Shown: positions 10,380-19,484, counted from the first letter of the stretch. The stretch: DNA of 64,000 nucleotides from Planctomycetaceae bacterium (GCA_013823135.1 PNLP01000031.1:1-64000), one strand, 5' to 3'. Notes: generated by a model from the letters alone, not told the origin. Numbers and translations: made by a program.

Positions 10380-13300
10380 TCACTTATTCAACACTTCGTC
10401 CAAATTGAGTAACTCGTTCACGAGCATCGTCCACGCGGCGAGTTCGCTCACGTCGAGGGTTGCGTCGGCCTTCGATTCGCCAAACGCAATCAGTTGCTTC
10501 GCCGCGTCGGGCTTCGCCTTGTAGTTCGCGCGAAGATCGCTGAGCGAACTCTTCACGATCGCGAGTTCTTGCGGCTTGAACGGACGAGACAGCAGTTTCG
10601 CCGAGATGAAGCCGATGCGGGCGTCGTCCTCGGCAGCACCCTTGATCGCCTTCTCGGCCAGCACGCGAGCAGCTTCCACGAACTGGATATCGTTCAGCGT
10701 TAGCAGTGCTGCGATCGGCGTGTTTGTACGATCGCGGCGAACGGCACACGTCTCGCGGTTCGGAGCGTTCAGCACCTCCATCGAGGCCGGCGGCGCGGCC
10801 CGCTTCCAGAACGTGTACATGCTCCGGCGATACAACCCCTCGCCCGAATCCTTCGTGTAGTTGCGTGTGTTGCTGCCAATCATCGCGACCGCTTCCCACA
10901 CGCCCTCTGGCTGGTATGGCTTCACGCTCGGGCCACCGAGTTTGCGAACCAACAACCCGCTCGTGGCGAGGGCGTTGTCGCGGATCATCTCGGCATCCAT
11001 GCGGAAGCGCGGGCCGCGGCTCAGCAACCGGTTCTCGCGGTCCTTTTCCAGCTTTTCCTTGGTCGTGATCGCTGCCTGGCGGTAAGTGGCCGAGGTCACG
11101 ATCAGCTTGAAGAAGCGTTTCACGTCCCACGGGGTGCCGTCCTCGCAGCACAGCCCGGCGGTCGGTTCACGGAACTCGACAGCCATCCAATCGAGCAGTT
11201 CGGGGTGGCTCGGAAGATCGCCTGCAATGCCGAAGTCACCGCTCGTGCGAACGAGGCCGTTGCCGAAGATTTCCTGCCAGAAGCGGTTCACGGTCACGCG
11301 GGTCGTCAGTGGGTGATCCTTCGCGAGCAGCCACTTTGCGAGCCCGAGGCGGTTGCGGGGCAGGTCGGCAGCCATTGGCGGCATCGCCTTCGGCGTGTCG
11401 GCCTTCACGGGGTCGCGGCGCTTGTCGTAGTCACCGCGGAACAGCAGGAACGCACCCGGCTCGCCCGGCTTCTCGTTCATGACGTGAGCGATGGTGCCAC
11501 GGCCACGGATCGCGACTTCCTCCTCTTGCAACTTGCGGTAAGCAGTCCCGAGCGCACGGGATTCGGCATCCTGCGAGACGAACCACCAGTTGAACAGTTC
11601 TTCGGTTTCTTGCGGAGTGCGTTTGTCGGCGGGCTTGGCAAGGATATCAACCGTGTGTCGTGAACCTGACAGTTGTTGGGCATCGACACCCGTGAGTTGC
11701 CGATCGTAGATTCGCAGGTCTTCGAGGGCGACGTTGTTCACCCGCGATGTTGTGTTTCGTTGCCCGATCTTGAGTGGGGCAGTGGTGCGAGTCGTGGACT
11801 TCAGGTTATCGTTCTCGACATCGAAAGGTTGCGGTTCGCCGTTGTAGTAGATCTTGATGCCACCAGACTTGCCAGTGCCGTCGTATGCCACGGTGACGTG
11901 AGTCCACTTCCCGGGTTGTAGCAGCGTCTTCGCAACCACCTTCACGGCGTCCTGTGGGTAGCTGTTAATGACGTGCATCCCGATCTTGTCCGCCTGGACC
12001 CAAACGTCCCAGCCGCGGAAGCCACTTCCCTCGTCCATCCGGGCGATAATGGCCCCGTTTGTGTTGCGGCCACCAATCGAGACCCACATGGACACGGCAA
12101 ACGGCTGCGTGCGATCGAAGTCGCCCACATCCTTCAGTTCAATCGCCTTACCCGCACGAATCGTGAACGCAGGGTGCGTCTTGTCGTTCTTGAGCGCGGC
12201 CCAGTCGTAGCCACCCTCAAAGGCGATCTGACGTTCCTTCTCGTTCACGGTCGTCGCGATCGTCTTCCCTTTGCCTTCCTTGAGCGGTGCGTGAAACACC
12301 AAGCCCTGCGTGGGGATCTTCCCGGCAAAGTCTTCGGCCTTCGCGGTCTTCAACCACTCGGTGAAGTCGGCACGCGCGGCCTTCTTGCGAGCATCGACCT
12401 TCTCCTTCGCGGCAGCCAGTTCCTTCACGACGGCATCGAACCGTGGGCGATCCTCGAGCTTCGGTACGTTGATGATTGGCGGTGTATTCGGGATGTTTCC
12501 GTCCATCGCGCCTTGCGTGGTGTTGTTGAAGAACGCCGAGAGCGAGTAGAAGTCTTTCTGCGTAAATGGGTCATACTTGTGATCGTGGCACACCGCGCAA
12601 CCGGCGGTGAGGCCCATCCACACGGCAGCGGTCGTCTCGGTGCGGTCGCGGGCGTACAGAACGAGGTATTCCTCGCTGATCGCACCACCTTCATTGGTTG
12701 TGATGTTGCAGCGGTTGAACCCAGTGGCAACTCGCTGATCGACCGTCGCGTTCGGAAGTAAGTCGCCGGCGAGTTGGTCGATGGTGAACTGATCGAACGG
12801 TTGGTTCTTGTTCAAGGCGTTGATAACCCACTCACGATACGACCACACTTCGCGGAAGTTATCGAAGTGAATGCCGTGCGTGTCCGCGTAACGGGCGTAA
12901 TCGAGCCAGTAGCGGCCACGGTGCTCACCCCAGTGCGGCGAGGCCATGAGCTTGTCGACGTACTTTTCGTACCACATCTCGGTCTTGTCATTGACGAATG
13001 CCTCGACATCGGCCGGTTCTGGTGGCAATCCGGTGAGGTCGAAGGAGAGTCGGCGAGCAAGCGTGCGGCGATCGGCTTCCGGAGCGGGCTTCAGACCAGC
13101 GGCTTCCAGCTTGGCCAGTACAAACGCGTCGATGGGATTGCGAACCCACGCCTTGTCTTGCACGGCGGGAACTTTGGGCCGCGTCGGCGACAGAAACGAC
13201 CAGTGTGGCTGGTATTCCGCACCCTCCGCGACCCACCGCTTCAGCGTCTCTCTCTGGGTAGGAGTGAGCTTCTTGTGCGACTTCGCGGGAGGCATCAACT

Positions 13301-13637
13301 CCTTCGGATCAGCCGTGAAGATGCGCGTGATCAGTTCGCTCTTTTCGGGTTTGCCGGGCTCGATCGCCTTGCCTTCGATGGCTGCCTCACGCTGGTCGAG
13401 CCGCAGACCAGCCTTGCGAGCGGCGCTATCCGCACCGTGGCAGGCGAAGCAGTTCTCAGCCAGGATCGGCCGGATGTCGCGGTTGTATTCGAGCTTGCCT
13501 GCGGGTGCGGGTACAGGTGCCGCGGCCGCGACCGGCGCAGGTGTCGTGTCCGCCGCAACGGTCGACTGTGGCTGGTGCCATGACGCCAGGCCCGCGACGA
13601 GCGCCACGGGCAGGAGGAAGGAGAGCGTTCGGATCAT
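10380..13637 (-). CDS. PSCyt1 / DUF1549 / LamG / DUF1553 planctomycete cytochrome-domain protein
   Basis: A 1085-residue exported protein. After a signal peptide (residues 1-30) and a Pro/Ala linker, a PSCyt1 domain has a heme motif ENCFACHG (CxxCH at 63-67). DUF1549 follows (HWGEHRGRYWLDYARYADTHG), with a second CxxCH in GCAVCHDHKYDPFTQKDFY. A LamG/concanavalin-like domain occupies about 465-630 and DUF1553 the C-terminal 330 residues (NRFWQEIFGNGLVRTSGDFG). The family is periplasmic or cell-surface and thought to act in polysaccharide or electron-transfer functions; no activity is established. ATG 13637 is preferred over 13652 because GAGG lies 9 nt upstream of it. Downstream in the operon is the DUF1501 gene; 139 bp upstream is a GntR regulator in the same direction. 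Confidence 0.93.
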   Translation of the reverse strand: MIRTLSFLLPVALVAGLASWHQPQSTVAADTTPAPVAAAAPVPAPAGKLEYNRDIRPILAENCFACHGADSAARKAGLRLDQREAAIEGKAIEPGKPEKSELITRIFTADPKELMPPAKSHKKLTPTQRETLKRWVAEGAEYQPHWSFLSPTRPKVPAVQDKAWVRNPIDAFVLAKLEAAGLKPAPEADRRTLARRLSFDLTGLPPEPADVEAFVNDKTEMWYEKYVDKLMASPHWGEHRGRYWLDYARYADTHGIHFDNFREVWSYREWVINALNKNQPFDQFTIDQLAGDLLPNATVDQRVATGFNRCNITTNEGGAISEEYLVLYARDRTETTAAVWMGLTAGCAVCHDHKYDPFTQKDFYSLSAFFNNTTQGAMDGNIPNTPPIINVPKLEDRPRFDAVVKELAAAKEKVDARKKAARADFTEWLKTAKAEDFAGKIPTQGLVFHAPLKEGKGKTIATTVNEKERQIAFEGGYDWAALKNDKTHPAFTIRAGKAIELKDVGDFDRTQPFAVSMWVSIGGRNTNGAIIARMDEGSGFRGWDVWVQADKIGMHVINSYPQDAVKVVAKTLLQPGKWTHVTVAYDGTGKSGGIKIYYNGEPQPFDVENDNLKSTTRTTAPLKIGQRNTTSRVNNVALEDLRIYDRQLTGVDAQQLSGSRHTVDILAKPADKRTPQETEELFNWWFVSQDAESRALGTAYRKLQEEEVAIRGRGTIAHVMNEKPGEPGAFLLFRGDYDKRRDPVKADTPKAMPPMAADLPRNRLGLAKWLLAKDHPLTTRVTVNRFWQEIFGNGLVRTSGDFGIAGDLPSHPELLDWMAVEFREPTAGLCCEDGTPWDVKRFFKLIVTSATYRQAAITTKEKLEKDRENRLLSRGPRFRMDAEMIRDNALATSGLLVRKLGGPSVKPYQPEGVWEAVAMIGSNTRNYTKDSGEGLYRRSMYTFWKRAAPPASMEVLNAPNRETCAVRRDRTNTPIAALLTLNDIQFVEAARVLAEKAIKGAAEDDARIGFISAKLLSRPFKPQELAIVKSSLSDLRANYKAKPDAAKQLIAFGESKADATLDVSELAAWTMLVNELLNLDEVLNK

Positions 13638-13775
13638 CGGCAGTATCCTCATTGCGGTAAATCATTGATCGTTGATCGCCCGAAAGCGGTGTGTTGTATT
13701 TTCCACCCGCTGCTGACCACTGTCTTGTCCGGCGGCCGCAGTAATTTGTACGCTTGCCGCATAATGGCGTGAGCC

Positions 13776-14504
13776 TCACAACCGGTTCGCATCATCTCCT
13801 GGGAGTCTCGTCAGATTCGCTGTCACCTGAACCCAGTACGTGAGCCCGGATCGCATGTGTACAGTCATGGCAGTCACGGCAGCGCGAACGTCGCCAGTCA
13901 ACAAAGCATCGGTGATTGCCAGGTGTTCGGCGGCCTCGACCGCGATGCGGTGATAGTCTTGGCGGGCAACCTCAAGCTCCCACGTCACATCGCGGAACGT
14001 GCGGAACAGCGTTCGCATCCGTTCAAGTTCGGCGGCGAGGAACGAATTCCCACAACCTTCGCGGATCAAGTCGTGCAGTTGGTTATCGAGTGCCTGGGCA
14101 CGTGCCACCGCTTTCGGATCAGCGGGTGCCGCCGCGAGTTGGCGAATCTCCGCGGCTAGCGTCGCCACGTCCTTCCGGTCAACTACGCGAACCGCCCCGC
14201 GAATCGCCTCGCATTCCAGCACCTTCCGGACCTGGCACACCTCTCGCACGTTCTGCGGGGTGATCTTTCGCACCACCGCGCCACGGTTCGGCAGCAGATC
14301 GACCACACCCAACCCTTGAAGCTCGATCAACGCCTCTCGGATGGGTGTGTGGCTAACGCCGAAGCGGGTCGCGAGGGATTCCGTGACGAGCCGTTGCCCG
14401 GCCCGCAGATTCCCCTGAAAGATGTCCGTGAGCACTCCACGGACAATCGATTGTCGGCGTAATCCGTGATCGAACGGGGTTTCAACAGGCATGCACTTCG
14501 GCAT
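13776..14504 (-). CDS. GntR family transcriptional regulator, FCD (FadR-like) subfamily
   Basis: About 242 residues. The N-terminal winged helix (SIVRGVLTDIFQGNLRAGQRL...LATRFGVSHTPIREALIELQGLGVVDLLPNRGAVV) is the GntR DNA-binding domain. The C-terminal all-helical FCD domain has the His and Asp positions used for metal or carboxylate ligands (DNQLHDLIREGCGN, YHRIAVEAAEHLAI, MTVHMRSGL). The start is uncertain: a TTG at 14519 and ATGs at 14504 and 14492 are in frame and none has a strong Shine-Dalgarno. Two copies of a palindrome upstream (14551-14596) are likely its own operator. It may also control the DUF1549/DUF1501 genes downstream. Confidence 0.9.
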   Translation of the reverse strand: MPKCMPVETPFDHGLRRQSIVRGVLTDIFQGNLRAGQRLVTESLATRFGVSHTPIREALIELQGLGVVDLLPNRGAVVRKITPQNVREVCQVRKVLECEAIRGAVRVVDRKDVATLAAEIRQLAAAPADPKAVARAQALDNQLHDLIREGCGNSFLAAELERMRTLFRTFRDVTWELEVARQDYHRIAVEAAEHLAITDALLTGDVRAAVTAMTVHMRSGLTYWVQVTANLTRLPGDDANRL

Positions 14505-14550
14505 CGTGGGAGGGATCAACGCGTGTGGGCGGCGGGATGAACGTGTGATG

Positions 14551-14596
14551 ATTCTACAGAACCGGGCGAAGACACATCAACAAGATTCTGTAGAAT
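14551..14596. promoter_or_regulatory. Paired palindromic operator candidate for the GntR regulator
   Basis: ATTCTACAGAAC at 14551-14562 and ATTCTGTAGAAT at 14585-14596 share the palindrome TTCT(AC/GT)AGAA. Their centres are 34 bp apart, about three helical turns, and they lie 50-90 bp upstream of the GntR start. This spacing suits two dimers bound on one face of the DNA. Confidence 0.55.
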
Positions 14597-14634
14597 TCGC
14601 GGCACGATACGAAGCTATCGAGCCGGAAAACGAA

Positions 14635-14658
14635 AACGGCGACCGAGTGGTCGCCGTT
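14635..14658 (-). terminator. Rho-independent terminator for the 15519-14681 gene pair
   Basis: On the minus strand AACGGCGACC and GGTCGCCGTT form a 10-bp stem with a 4-nt loop, followed by TTCGTTTTCC. It lies 23 bp after the stop of the 14681-15103 gene. Confidence 0.75.
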
Positions 14659-14680
14659 CGCCAGTGTTGAAACCCATGCG

Positions 14681-15103
14681 TCATTTCTCGGGTTTCCGCA
14701 ACTTCTCGGCTTGTTTTCGAACGTCGTCGGTCCAGGGGTAGATCAGCGGTTTGCCGACCCCTGAGATATCGTTCCCGGGAGATCGCTGCTGGCCAACGAT
14801 CAGCCAGGCACCGTGTCGCGGTTCCAGATACAGCAGATACTTCCCGGCATTTGCAAACCCGCGTGTCTCCGCAAGGTTCAGCACCTCGACGACTCCCTCA
14901 GGGCCATCTTTCGAGAGCTTTTCGCTGACCGTTACCTTCGCATCAAGCGCGGTCACTTCCGCGACGACTGCCGTGGGTGCCGCAGCCGCCTGAATATGCG
15001 ACACGATCGGATCACGGCTTTTCATCGCCGCCGCGTAGCCGAGGTACACGATCCAACTCAGAAATGCGAATGCCGCAAGAATCAACCGCCAGCGTGGGCT
15101 CAT
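14681..15103 (-). CDS. Membrane-anchored hypothetical protein
   Basis: A 140-residue protein with one N-terminal membrane segment (residues 5-25, LILAAFAFLSWIVYLGYAA) and an extracytoplasmic domain of about 110 residues including GKYLLYLEPRHGAWLIVGQQRSPG. The start overlaps the stop of the upstream TIGR04138 gene by 4 bp (ATGA), so the two are co-translated. A T-tract terminator follows. No family recognised. Confidence 0.75.
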   Translation of the reverse strand: MSPRWRLILAAFAFLSWIVYLGYAAAMKSRDPIVSHIQAAAAPTAVVAEVTALDAKVTVSEKLSKDGPEGVVEVLNLAETRGFANAGKYLLYLEPRHGAWLIVGQQRSPGNDISGVGKPLIYPWTDDVRKQAEKLRKPEK

Positions 15104-15519
15104 CGGTCACTCCGCTTCACACTGGGTCGGTCTTCGATGGTCAGTTCAAACCCATCCGCCATCGTCTGGTACAAGTCGAACAGATCGTGGAAGTCTTCAG
15201 GGGTATCGCGATCTGACTTACTTAGGCGGCCAACGCGAATCAGGTCGAACACCATTCGGCCAACATCGTCCGTGGTTCGCACGTTCCACTGCTTGAACAC
15301 GACCGGTGCCATCATGCCAAAGGTCGTGACCGCCAGGTCGCACACACCCAGAAGCAGTTCCGCGCCGCTGACGTGATGATCGACGGGTTCGTCTTCCTCG
15401 TCGGGAGCATCGCGACCAAGCCGTTCCTGCGTAAACGTGACCGCGTCACAAACGAAGTCGTACGCTTCGTAGGCGAAATGCGGAGACTCACGACAAAGTT
15501 CCAGAAGCCTTGGGTCCAC
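15100..15519 (-). CDS. TIGR04138 / Minf_1886 family protein
   Basis: A 139-residue soluble protein of the family restricted to Verrucomicrobia and Planctomycetes (TIGR04138). The pattern FAYEAYDFVCDAVTFTQERLG ... HVSGAELLLGVCDLAVTTFG ... WNVRTTDDVGRMVFDLIRVG is characteristic. It starts with GTG at 15519, preceded by AGAGGG about 7 nt upstream. Function is unknown; the C-terminal half resembles a small regulatory subunit. It is coupled to the membrane-anchored gene downstream. Confidence 0.9.
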   Translation of the reverse strand: MDPRLLELCRESPHFAYEAYDFVCDAVTFTQERLGRDAPDEEDEPVDHHVSGAELLLGVCDLAVTTFGMMAPVVFKQWNVRTTDDVGRMVFDLIRVGRLSKSDRDTPEDFHDLFDLYQTMADGFELTIEDRPSVKRSDR

Positions 15520-15535
15520 AATCTGCCCTCTCGGG

Positions 15536-15590
15536 TTAGCCGCGACAGAAGGGAGCGACCATGATCGACGCTCCCTCCGGTCGCGGCTAA
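15536..15590. repeat. REP family A palindrome, copy 1
   Basis: Arms begin TTAGCCGCGAC and end GTCGCGGCTAA, with an inner GGGAGCG/CGCTCCC pairing. Related copies are at 18060-18124 and 22016-22080. It sits in the 84-bp gap between the PSP1 gene and the TIGR04138 gene. Confidence 0.75.
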
Positions 15591-15603
15591 TCGTGCGGAT
15601 ACG

Positions 15604-16431
15604 TTACAACCGCGTCAACACTTCATCAACCGACACCGGCAACCTTCGACCATCTTCGAACTCGACCAACAGCCGTCGTGCGAGGATCTCGTGGTGCAGC
15701 ACGCGACCCTGCCCCTTCCCCGTCAGCACGCGCGAGCCGATGGGTGGCAACTCTTTCTGAAACTCCTCATACACGTCCTGCTCGAAGCGTAAACAGCACT
15801 TCAGTCGCCCACAGCGGCCGGAGATCTTCGTCGGGTCGAGCGTGGACTTCTGAAGTTTCGCCATCCTCATGCTCACGGGTGGCATCACCGCCATGTGCGT
15901 GTTGCAGCATACCGGCTTGCCACAGTCGCCATAATCGGCGAGGAGTTTGGCCTCGTCGCGGACGCCGATTTGCCGCAGTTCGATGCGTGTGTGGAACTCG
16001 CGGGCCATGCTCTTCACAAGGTCGCGGAAATCCACGCGGCTCTCGGAGAGGAAGTAGAACACGACTCGCTCGTTGCCGAAAAGCCGCTCGACATCCACAA
16101 GTTGCATGGGCAGTTTGTGGTGATTGATGAGGCGAACACCAGCCGAGTAATCCATGTCCCGCGATTCGCGAAACTGGCGGAGCTTGTCGAGATCGGTTAC
16201 AGAGGCGACGCGAAGAATCTCGCCGAAGGTTGGGTCGGGAACGACCGCGAGAACCTGCGGAGTCGTGGGGCAGAGCACTTCGCCAAATTCGGTTCCGCGT
16301 TCAGTACGCAGAATCACCGTGTCGCCGCGTGTCGTGGTGACGCCGGCAACCGGGGTGAACTCCCCCAGGAAGCGCATCACCCCGTGCCTGACGAGGTATT
16401 TCGTGATGACTGGTGGTTTGATGTCGTTCAT
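15604..16431 (-). CDS. PSP1 C-terminal domain protein (YaaT/RicT-like)
   Basis: A 275-residue cytoplasmic protein with the PSP1 signature: an N-terminal strand-rich part (YLVRHGVMRFLGEFTP), GTEFGEVLC, and a C-terminal half with the Cys-containing segment YGDCGKPVCCNTHM ... KISGRCGRLKCCLRFEQDVYEEF. In Bacillus the homolog is part of a complex that adjusts RNase Y activity and can carry Fe-S clusters through such cysteines. I chose ATG 16431 since the family begins close to it and the upstream extension has no domain. No Shine-Dalgarno is evident. Confidence 0.9.
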   Translation of the reverse strand: MNDIKPPVITKYLVRHGVMRFLGEFTPVAGVTTTRGDTVILRTERGTEFGEVLCPTTPQVLAVVPDPTFGEILRVASVTDLDKLRQFRESRDMDYSAGVRLINHHKLPMQLVDVERLFGNERVVFYFLSESRVDFRDLVKSMAREFHTRIELRQIGVRDEAKLLADYGDCGKPVCCNTHMAVMPPVSMRMAKLQKSTLDPTKISGRCGRLKCCLRFEQDVYEEFQKELPPIGSRVLTGKGQGRVLHHEILARRLLVEFEDGRRLPVSVDEVLTRL

Positions 16432-16531
16432 TCGCTGTCTGCGATCCGATCCGTTCGCCGCGTCGTTCCCGAGGTCGCTTTCACGAGGATGCTCCACATC
16501 ATTGCGGGTTTGCGCTGCGGATGCAACGCGA

Positions 16532-17014
16532 TCATTGCTGGGTCGCGAGTAATTCCACCGCCCAGTCTCGCCACCCATCGATCTGGGTTTGCCGGCAGTG
16601 TTCGAGAAGCGTTGTGTCGTTGCAGCCCGCGTCTTCCAGTGCATCCGCGAGTATTGGCATCAGGCCGAACTCACGAGTCTCGCGAATGTGCCGGGCAAGT
16701 CGGCGAACGGTTTGGTCGTTCCACGTCAACCATTCCGGATTCGCCGGTAGTGATGCGAACGCCCGCTCGGAACCGGGATGCGGATCGACCACAATCAACA
16801 CAACCTGCACGGAATCCTTGAGCGAGAGAGACCGTGCCCGATCGGAATCCACAGTCTCGTCGAAACGGAGGGATGCGAGGATCGTGGGTGACCTCCCGGG
16901 TGCGATGAGCGTGAGATCCAGGTTGAGTAGCAAAACAGACTCTCCGACAGCGATAACCCTTGCCGGGTATCTCATTCCAACCTTTGCGGCGTGCCAGGCA
17001 GGAATGTGTTCCAT
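16532..17014 (-). CDS. Hypothetical protein with planctomycete LPILADALEDAGC motif
   Basis: A 160-residue soluble protein. The first half is strand-rich (ESVLLLNLDLTLIAPG ... VQVVLIVVDP). The C-terminal half carries TWNDQTVRRLARHIRETREFGLMPILADALEDAGCNDTTLLEHCR, a helix block I associate with many uncharacterised planctomycete proteins. AGGTG precedes the ATG by 5 nt. It sits between the TGS GTPase and PSP1 genes, all on the minus strand. Function unknown. Confidence 0.8.
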   Translation of the reverse strand: MEHIPAWHAAKVGMRYPARVIAVGESVLLLNLDLTLIAPGRSPTILASLRFDETVDSDRARSLSLKDSVQVVLIVVDPHPGSERAFASLPANPEWLTWNDQTVRRLARHIRETREFGLMPILADALEDAGCNDTTLLEHCRQTQIDGWRDWAVELLATQQ

Positions 17015-17047
17015 CGGTCACCTCGGATCTGCGAAGCCGCAAGCGGC

Positions 17048-18043
17048 TCATGTGTGCAACTCGACAATATCCTTGTCGTGCAGGATGTGATCCCGACCCA
17101 CGGTCTGGCCGTCGTGAACCGAGGTGCCCCACACGCGAGCGGATTTCACCGTGTCCTCCAGATCGCGGTGAACGCGGCCGGCGAGTTCCGACACCGTACT
17201 GCCGATCAGCGGCGTGAACGGGCTCGTCATATCCGCGGGCTTGCCGGGCTGCTTCGTGTAAATCCGCATCACGCCGAGCAGGTCGTACAGCGTCTTCCGC
17301 AACTCCGGGAGCCCGTCGCCGCGTTCCGCGGAGATGATGTGAAGCGGGAACCGCGTCCCGAACGATTCGCGGGCAATTTCCAGGCGAATGTCGGCGGCCT
17401 CGTCGTCGCTCTTGGTCGCCAACAGAATGGTGGGCAGCGCGTAGACGGCGGGGTCGTCGATTGGCGGCGTGCCCGGCGGCACGAGTTCGCGGCGAGCGAG
17501 TTTCAGCCGATCGAGCACTGCCTGAGTCGCAGTGGGGCCGTCGTCGTCGGAGAGATCGAGGAACAGCACAGCAGCGTCGGCAGCGCGGGTGACATCCGTG
17601 ATGAAGGGCTCAAACTGATCGGCCGTGATCGGTGGCAGGTCGATCAACTGAACGCGGGTGTCTTCGTAATCCATCATTCCGGGGATGGGCTCTCGCGTGG
17701 TGAACGGGTACGGTGCGACGGTGGGTGTGGCCTTGGTGAGTTTCGTGAGAAGCTGCGACTTCCCAGCGTTCGGCGGCCCCACGAACGCGATCTGCCCGGC
17801 ACCCTGGCGTGGGAATTTGTACGACCCCGGCGCGGCTTTCTTGGGGCCGGACTTCGCCTGCTCGATCTGATCGGTCAGTTCCGAAATCTTCGTCTTGAGT
17901 TCGGCCTGAACCTTCTCGCTCGCCTTGTGCTTCGGCAGAAGCACCCACATTTCCTTGAGCGCGACGAGCTTGTCCTCGGGCGTCTGGGCCTTCTTGTATC
18001 GGGCGTCGGCGTCGTGATAATGCGGAGGAAGATTGACGGCCAT
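17048..18043 (-). CDS. OBG/DRG-type GTPase with TGS domain
   Basis: A 331-residue P-loop GTPase related to DRG/Rbg proteins. Residues 1-70 form a helical N-terminal region with ALKEMWVLLPKHKASEKVQAELKTKISELT. The G1 motif is GPPNAGKSQ (89-97), a switch region PFTTREPIPGMM follows, G3 is DLPP near residue 135 and a TKSDD G4 motif lies near 210. A C-terminal TGS domain ends at DHILHDKDIVELHT. These proteins bind ribosomes or tRNA. G3 reads DLPP where classical GTPases have DxPG. Upstream is a REP palindrome and then the divergent PNP gene. Confidence 0.92.
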   Translation of the reverse strand: MAVNLPPHYHDADARYKKAQTPEDKLVALKEMWVLLPKHKASEKVQAELKTKISELTDQIEQAKSGPKKAAPGSYKFPRQGAGQIAFVGPPNAGKSQLLTKLTKATPTVAPYPFTTREPIPGMMDYEDTRVQLIDLPPITADQFEPFITDVTRAADAAVLFLDLSDDDGPTATQAVLDRLKLARRELVPPGTPPIDDPAVYALPTILLATKSDDEAADIRLEIARESFGTRFPLHIISAERGDGLPELRKTLYDLLGVMRIYTKQPGKPADMTSPFTPLIGSTVSELAGRVHRDLEDTVKSARVWGTSVHDGQTVGRDHILHDKDIVELHT

Positions 18044-18059
18044 CGATGTACTCCTGATG

Positions 18060-18124
18060 GTTTAGCCGCGACCCGAAGGGGAGCGTGCTCGCGTGGCTCG
18101 CTCCCCTTCGGGTCGCGGCTAAAC
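18060..18124. repeat. REP family A palindrome, copy 2 (perfect)
   Basis: Arms 18060-18085 and 18099-18124 are exact 26-bp reverse complements starting GTTTAGCCGCGACCCG, with a 13-nt loop. It lies in the short gap between the divergent TGS GTPase and PNP genes, where it may overlap their promoters. Confidence 0.85.
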
Positions 18125-18176
18125 GACCGTCGTGATTGTACAACATCCGAGACATACCACTCGACAGGAACCACAC

Positions 18177-19007
18177 ATGCAGACGACGTCCCCGCTGTTT
18201 GACCAGATTCAGGAAGCCAGCGCGGCCATCCGAGCCAAGTGGTCCGCTAAACCCGCGGCGGGGATCATCCTCGGAACGGGGCTGGGCAAACTCACCGAAG
18301 ACATCGCGGCGGAAGCGGTGATTCCTTACGAGCAGATTCCGCACTTCCCTCGCAGCACGGCACCGAGCCACAAGGGGCAACTGGTTTGCGGGATGCTCGG
18401 CGGCAAACCGGTGATCGCGATGGAAGGGCGCTTCCACTTTTACGAAGGGTGGACGCTTCAGCAGGTCACGTTCCCGGTGCGGGTGATGAAATCGCTCGGT
18501 GCCGAAGTGTTGATCGTGTCGAACGCCTGCGGCGGCATGAACCCGCAGTGGGATAAGGGCGATCTGATGCTGATCCAGGATCACATCAACCTGCTGGGCG
18601 ACAATCCACTCATCGGTCCGAACGACGACCGCCTTGGCGAGCGTTTCCCGGACATGTGCAACTGCTACGACCGCGAGTTACTGAAACTCGGCAAGCGGGT
18701 CGCGATGGAAGAGAAGATCGTTTGCCATCAAGGGGTCTTCGTGGCGGTATCCGGCCCGAACCTGGAAACGCGAGCGGAATATCGTTTCCTCCGCACCATC
18801 GGCGCGGATGTCGTCGGCATGTCCACGGTGCCCGAAGTGATCGTGGCGATCCATTCCAAGATGCGAGTAATGGGCGTCTCGGTCATCACCGATCAGTGTC
18901 TGCCGGACGCCCTGGAACCCGCAAGCCTTCCCGAGATCATCAAGACCGCGAACGAGGCCGAGAAGAAACTCCGTGTCCTCGTTCGGCGTGTCGTCTCCGA
19001 ACTGTGA
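18177..19007 (+). CDS. Purine nucleoside phosphorylase
   Basis: A 276-residue class II (trimeric) purine nucleoside phosphorylase, which cleaves purine nucleosides with phosphate to the base and ribose-1-phosphate in the cytoplasm. Visible motifs: GIILGTGLG (phosphate-binding loop), GRFHFYEGW, VSNACGGMNPQWDKGDLMLI, and the base-binding segment GPNLETRAEYRFLRTIGADVVGMSTVPE. The ATG at 18177 follows AGGAA by 6 nt; the longer reading adds residues from the REP repeat. Its stop directly abuts the stop of the convergent lipoprotein gene. It fits a purine salvage role beside purE and purK. Confidence 0.95.
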   Translation: MQTTSPLFDQIQEASAAIRAKWSAKPAAGIILGTGLGKLTEDIAAEAVIPYEQIPHFPRSTAPSHKGQLVCGMLGGKPVIAMEGRFHFYEGWTLQQVTFPVRVMKSLGAEVLIVSNACGGMNPQWDKGDLMLIQDHINLLGDNPLIGPNDDRLGERFPDMCNCYDRELLKLGKRVAMEEKIVCHQGVFVAVSGPNLETRAEYRFLRTIGADVVGMSTVPEVIVAIHSKMRVMGVSVITDQCLPDALEPASLPEIIKTANEAEKKLRVLVRRVVSEL

Positions 19008-19484
19008 CTACCGAATGGCCCCGGTTTGGATGATCGTTGGGCTTGTCTGAAGCCCCGAGGGAACGACCGCTGCTGGCATTGGTGTCGGGGCGGCTGGAAG
19101 TGGCCGCAGCGTTACCTTCGTCTGGTCGGGGCTCAGCGAGTGCGTCGAGTCGGATATGACGTCGATCACGAGCCCAATCGGCCCACCAAGCACGAGGTTC
19201 CCGAAGACCCATGGGTTCAGCCGCCGGCGCACCGTAACCTGGGCCGTCTCGTATCCCGGCGCAACCACTTCCACTTTGTGTTCCGTCTTGCGTGTCAGCG
19301 AGACCGTTCCGGGTGCCGTTCCCGTTGGCTGGCCGTCCACGACAAGCGTGGCCCCCGGCGTGTCGCTCAGGATGGTCACTTTCTGATCCTGGCCACCCCG
19401 GGTTACCACGGTTGCGCAGCCTGAGCCAACGACCATCAACCCCAGAACTGCCACGAGCGGATTGCACACGCAGATTCGCTTCAT
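19008..19484 (-). CDS. PEGA-domain lipoprotein
   Basis: A 158-residue lipoprotein: signal peptide with lipobox VGSGC (about residues 19-23), then a PEGA domain (VTILSDTPGATLVVDGQPTGTAPGTVSLTRKTEHKVEVVAPGYE), then a short hydrophobic hairpin segment (VFGNLVLGGPIGLVIDVISDSTHSL). The last feature matches a common bacterial PEGA lipoprotein architecture in which the hydrophobic stretch lies after the domain. The ATG at 19484 has a GGGGGC-rich upstream region about 7 nt away. Likely an envelope-anchored protein of unknown function. Confidence 0.85.
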   Translation of the reverse strand: MKRICVCNPLVAVLGLMVVGSGCATVVTRGGQDQKVTILSDTPGATLVVDGQPTGTAPGTVSLTRKTEHKVEVVAPGYETAQVTVRRRLNPWVFGNLVLGGPIGLVIDVISDSTHSLSPDQTKVTLRPLPAAPTPMPAAVVPSGLQTSPTIIQTGAIR

